Source of the DNA: JANSYP01 sp038751255
Lineage (GTDB): Bacteria; Pseudomonadota; Alphaproteobacteria; Rhodobacterales; Rhodobacteraceae
NCBI GenBank assembly: GCA_038751255.1
Contig: JBCDGN010000096.1
Span: 1 to 14,290 of the forward strand
Direction of reading: 5' to 3'
Length of the DNA stretch: 14,290 bases
Numbering within the stretch: position 1 is the stretch's first letter; each line of letters begins with the position of its first letter. The notes under the pieces were generated by a model that saw only the letters and a program-made list of their open reading frames with translations, was not told the origin of the DNA and made no database searches. The translations under genes were made by a program, and so were the position numbers. Positions 11,660 to 14,290 of this stretch are shown here, piece after piece.

Positions 11660-12625
11660 CTAACGCTCCTTGACATATGGCTCACCCCCGGCCCGCGGCG
11701 GGACTGCCTTTCCAACAAATCCCGCCAGGATCACAACCGTCAGGACATAGGGCAGCGCCTGCATCAACTGAACCGGAACATCCACGCCCGCGATTTGCAG
11801 GTCCTGATAGCGGTTGCCCAAGGCTTCAAGCAAACCGAACAGGAAGCACGCCCCCAGCGCATGCCAAGGACGCCACTTGGCAAAGATAAGCGCCGCTAGG
11901 GCGATAAATCCCCTTCCGGCGCTCATCTCTTTCACGAAATTGGCCGAAAGCCCGGTGGACAGATAGGCGCCGGCCAAACCGCAGAGCAGACCGCAGATTA
12001 AGACAGCCGCAAAGCGCAATTGCGTGACCGAAATCCCTGCCGTATCGACGGCCGCGGGGTTTTCGCCCACGGCCCGCAATCTCAGCCCAAATCGTGTGCG
12101 AAACAGGATGTACCAGGTCGCCGGCACCGCCAGGAGACCGATATAGACCAGGATCGTGTCGCCCGAGAGCAAGATTGCGTAAATCGGTCCAATGATCGGG
12201 ATTTGGCCGATGCTCTCCGTGAAACGCAACTGGATTTCCTGGAACCGTGCCGCGCCTTCCAGTGACGGCGTGCGACCGCCTTGGGAAAACCAGTTCTGGG
12301 CGATTAACACCGTGAGCCCTGCGGCGAGGAAATTGATCGCCACGCCTGAAATGAGCTGATTGCCGCGGAACGTGATCGAGGCCACACCGTGGATCAGGGC
12401 TAAAACCATCGAGGCCAGACACCCCGCAATGAGGCCCAGCCAGACCGATCCGGTCAAATATGCATAGGCGGCCGAAAAAAACGCCGCGGCCAGCATTTTG
12501 CCTTCCAAACCGATATCAAAGATCCCGGCACGTTCGGAAAAGAGCCCGGCCAGACAGGCGAACAGCAGCGGGGTGGCCAGACGCAGGGCGCTGTCGAGGA
12601 TCTGGATCAGAGTGATATAGTCCAT
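11660..12625 (-). CDS. ABC transporter permease, BmpA-type nucleoside uptake system (second permease)
   Basis: This 321-residue BPD_transp_2 permease has about 8-10 transmembrane helices. Features: LATPLLFACLAGLFSERAGI, FDIGLEGKMLAAAF (the conserved N-I/L-GLEG loop, about 36-49), and RTRFGLRLRAVGENPAAVDTAGI (about 181-203), the ATPase-contact loop with the EAA-like helix. This is the shorter permease type seen with a longer partner in NupP/NupQ-like nucleoside importers. The ATG at 12625 lies 4 bp after the LysE-type gene, and GGAG lies 9 nt before it. It pairs with the permease at 13262-14290. The ATPase and BmpA-like binding protein are not in the window. Nucleosides are the best-supported guess; other solutes of this permease family are possible. 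Confidence 0.92.
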   Translation of the reverse strand: MDYITLIQILDSALRLATPLLFACLAGLFSERAGIFDIGLEGKMLAAAFFSAAYAYLTGSVWLGLIAGCLASMVLALIHGVASITFRGNQLISGVAINFLAAGLTVLIAQNWFSQGGRTPSLEGAARFQEIQLRFTESIGQIPIIGPIYAILLSGDTILVYIGLLAVPATWYILFRTRFGLRLRAVGENPAAVDTAGISVTQLRFAAVLICGLLCGLAGAYLSTGLSANFVKEMSAGRGFIALAALIFAKWRPWHALGACFLFGLLEALGNRYQDLQIAGVDVPVQLMQALPYVLTVVILAGFVGKAVPPRAGGEPYVKER

Positions 12626-12629
12626 CCGC

Positions 12630-13265
12630 TCAGCTCCGATCCATCGCCATACGCAACGCCAAGAGTGCGAAAAGCCCGCCCAGCACCGCCTCTATCCAGC
12701 GCCGCGCTTTAGCATAGGCAATCTGGAACACGCGCGAAGACAGCAAAATCGCCCAAGCCCCGTGCCCCAAGAAGGATATTGCGAAAGCCCCAATCGCGAA
12801 GGCTAGAATGACCTGTGCTCCGCCGCCCGTGGTCGCCCCAACCGCAGCAATCACCAGCCAAAAGGCGATGGCTTTGATATTGGTGATCTGCAGCAGAAAG
12901 CCCAAAACAAATGCTCGTACCCGAGACATCTTTGGTTCCTGATCGGCCTTCACCGCTGGCGGTGAGATCGATCGTCGAAACGCACCATAGGCCAGCCAGG
13001 CAAGATAGGCAGCACCCAGGTATTTGATCACCATCATGGCCCAGCCAATCTGCGACAGCAGTAACCCAAGGCCGAGCATCGTGCCCAGATTAAGCAGCAC
13101 ACCGCCAGAGGCGATCCCAGCGCAAGCAACCAGTGCCGTGCCCCGTCCATTGCTGAGCGAGAGGCCCAGCAGCATCGCAACCGCAGGTCCGGGGGAGGTC
13201 ACCGCGACCAACAGGATCGCATAGGCGGTGGCAAAGCCGGGCAGATATGTCAGTAACTCGCTCAT
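12630..13265 (-). CDS. LysE family translocator (amino acid / metabolite exporter)
   Basis: This 211-residue inner-membrane protein has about six hydrophobic segments, the normal LysE/RhtB size. The N-terminal family mark is VAVTSPGPAVAMLLG (20-34). Later come YLGAAYLAWLAYGAFRR and GFLLQITNIKAIAFWL, a variant of the family's NPKA region, with Thr-Asn-Ile-Lys-Ala. Relatives export lysine, threonine, homoserine or similar amino acids using proton motive force; the substrate is not predictable. Its ATG overlaps the upstream permease stop (ATGA), and the next permease starts 4 bp after its stop, so it is fully embedded in the importer operon. AAGG lies about 10 nt before the start. Confidence 0.93.
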   Translation of the reverse strand: MSELLTYLPGFATAYAILLVAVTSPGPAVAMLLGLSLSNGRGTALVACAGIASGGVLLNLGTMLGLGLLLSQIGWAMMVIKYLGAAYLAWLAYGAFRRSISPPAVKADQEPKMSRVRAFVLGFLLQITNIKAIAFWLVIAAVGATTGGGAQVILAFAIGAFAISFLGHGAWAILLSSRVFQIAYAKARRWIEAVLGGLFALLALRMAMDRS

Positions 13266-14290
13266 TCTGCAGCAACCTTAGCACCGTTGGCCCGCTGCCG
13301 CCGGGCCCGCGCCGCAAAGAGCCGCTCTAGCGGCATCCGCACCATGTTATCGAGCGCCCCAGTGAAGAGGATCACAAGCGCCTGGATCACCATAATCATC
13401 TCGCGACTGATCGCGGGCAGCTCAAATTCAAGCTCTGCTCCCCCTTGGTAGAGCATGCCGAAAAGCAATGCGGCCAAGAACACACCAAAGGGGTGCGAGC
13501 GGCCCATCAGCGCGACGGCAATGCCGACAAAGCCCGCGCCTTGGACGCTATCGATCACGAGGCGCTCGGCCTCTCCCATTACGGCATTCACAGCCATGCA
13601 GCCTGCGAGACCACCAGAGATGAGCATTGCTGCCATGATGATGCGGGTCGGATGAATGCCCGCATAAACCGCGGCGGGCTCGCTATGCCCTAGTGCGCGA
13701 ATTTCATAGCCAAGCCGCGTGCGCCAGATCAGGAACCACACGCCGACACAGGCCAATACCGCGAGCAGGAACGAAATATTCGCTGGTGCTGACCTGCTGA
13801 ACCCGAGCCAGGGCACAATGTTATAGGCAGTCGGCAGATGAGCGCCTTCTGGGAAGGGCGCGGTCTCTGGCGCCATGCCTTCCGTCTTAAGCGGCCCCAC
13901 AAGCAAATAGACCAAGATCGCCGCAGCGATGAAATTGAACATGATCGTGGTGATCACGATATGGCTGCCACGTTTTGCCTGAAGCCAGGCCGGGATCGCA
14001 GCCCAAGCGGCGCCAAACAGCGCCCCGGCTACAACCGCAACAGGCAGGGCCAGCAGCCAATGCGGCCAAGGCACTGCTAAGCAAACCAAGGCGACGCCAA
14101 GACCGCCCATGGCGGCCTGTCCTTCGCCCCCGATGTTGAAGAGCCGCGCGTGGAACGCGACCGCTACTGCCAACCCGGTGAAGATGAAATTGGTCGCATA
14201 GTAGAGCGTGTATCCCCAGCCATAGGCCGACCCGACCGAACCATGGACCATAATCTTCAGCGCATCCCAAGGGTTTTCCCCGATCCATAG
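13262..14290 (-). CDS. ABC transporter permease, BmpA-type nucleoside uptake system (first permease, 5' end outside)
   Basis: The frame is open to the right edge: 13 codons beyond the ATG at 14251 are still coding (…GENPWDALKIMVHGS), so that ATG is internal and the true start lies outside. The 342 residues present show the BPD_transp_2 pattern: FNIGGEGQAAMGGLG (the NIGGEGQ loop), VITTIMFNFIAAAI, RTRLGYEIRALGHSEPAAVYAGI (ATPase-contact region) and GAGFVGIAVALMGRSHP. GRSHP rather than LGRNHP-like wording is a small variant. It ends in a basic tail (RLFAARARRQRANGAKVAAE). It overlaps the LysE-type gene by 4 bp. The pair of this longer and the shorter permease is typical of NupP/NupQ-like systems; the ATPase gene is expected just to the right. 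Confidence 0.92.
   Translation of the reverse strand, partial: LWIGENPWDALKIMVHGSVGSAYGWGYTLYYATNFIFTGLAVAVAFHARLFNIGGEGQAAMGGLGVALVCLAVPWPHWLLALPVAVVAGALFGAAWAAIPAWLQAKRGSHIVITTIMFNFIAAAILVYLLVGPLKTEGMAPETAPFPEGAHLPTAYNIVPWLGFSRSAPANISFLLAVLACVGVWFLIWRTRLGYEIRALGHSEPAAVYAGIHPTRIIMAAMLISGGLAGCMAVNAVMGEAERLVIDSVQGAGFVGIAVALMGRSHPFGVFLAALLFGMLYQGGAELEFELPAISREMIMVIQALVILFTGALDNMVRMPLERLFAARARRQRANGAKVAAE

Overview
The window looks like a chromosomal segment of an alphaproteobacterium, most likely Rhodobacterales (Roseobacter group). The evidence is the moderately high GC, the pgsA-moaD-moaE run near uvrC, a TIGR02186 (Alph_Pro_TM) protein beside a TauE/SafE exporter, and the style of the twin-arginine peptide-binding protein. 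This placement is inferred from gene content and protein character, not from a marker gene. I see no rRNA, tRNA, CRISPR array, insertion sequence or phage gene.

Layout. Only the left-most gene, the 3' part of a phosphoglycolate-phosphatase-like HAD gene (1-404), is on the + strand. All other genes are on the - strand. Reading leftward in their direction of transcription from the right edge: (a) 14290-11660, two inner-membrane permeases of a BmpA-type (nucleoside/branched-chain-like) ABC importer with a LysE-family exporter gene between them, tightly overlapped; (b) 11592-9914, a TauE/SafE exporter overlapping a TIGR02186 membrane-anchored periplasmic protein; (c) 9843-7116, an S49 peptidase, a 54-residue membrane zinc-ribbon microprotein, a CaCA Na+/Ca2+-type antiporter and a pteridine-reductase-like SDR, spaced 2-8 bp apart; (d) a 296-bp AT-rich gap, then uvrC (6819-4915); (e) a single twin-arginine peptide/oligopeptide-type binding protein (4790-3138) with no permease or ATPase genes nearby; (f) a hairpin-rich 248-bp gap, then pgsA-moaD-moaE (2889-1533) with start/stop overlaps; (g) a 190-bp gap with a 13-bp tandem repeat, a VOC-fold protein (1342-953), a 280-bp gap with alternative hairpins, and a YjhX/TopAI homologue (672-415) convergent with the HAD gene.

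How the genes fit together. Block (a) is the membrane core of an uptake system whose ATPase and binding protein must lie elsewhere, probably to the right. Block (b) is probably one functional unit: exporter plus extracytoplasmic partner. Block (c) is envelope and ion-homeostasis genes ending in a pteridine or short-chain reductase. uvrC and pgsA-moaD-moaE are housekeeping (nucleotide excision repair, phosphatidylglycerol synthesis, molybdopterin synthase), and the binding-protein gene sits between them. No obvious defence or biosynthetic gene system is present. The most interesting less-described items are the short zinc-ribbon membrane protein at 8875-9039, the TauE/TIGR02186 pair, the YjhX homologue without its YjhQ partner and its switch-like leader, and a short open frame overlapping the uvrC start.
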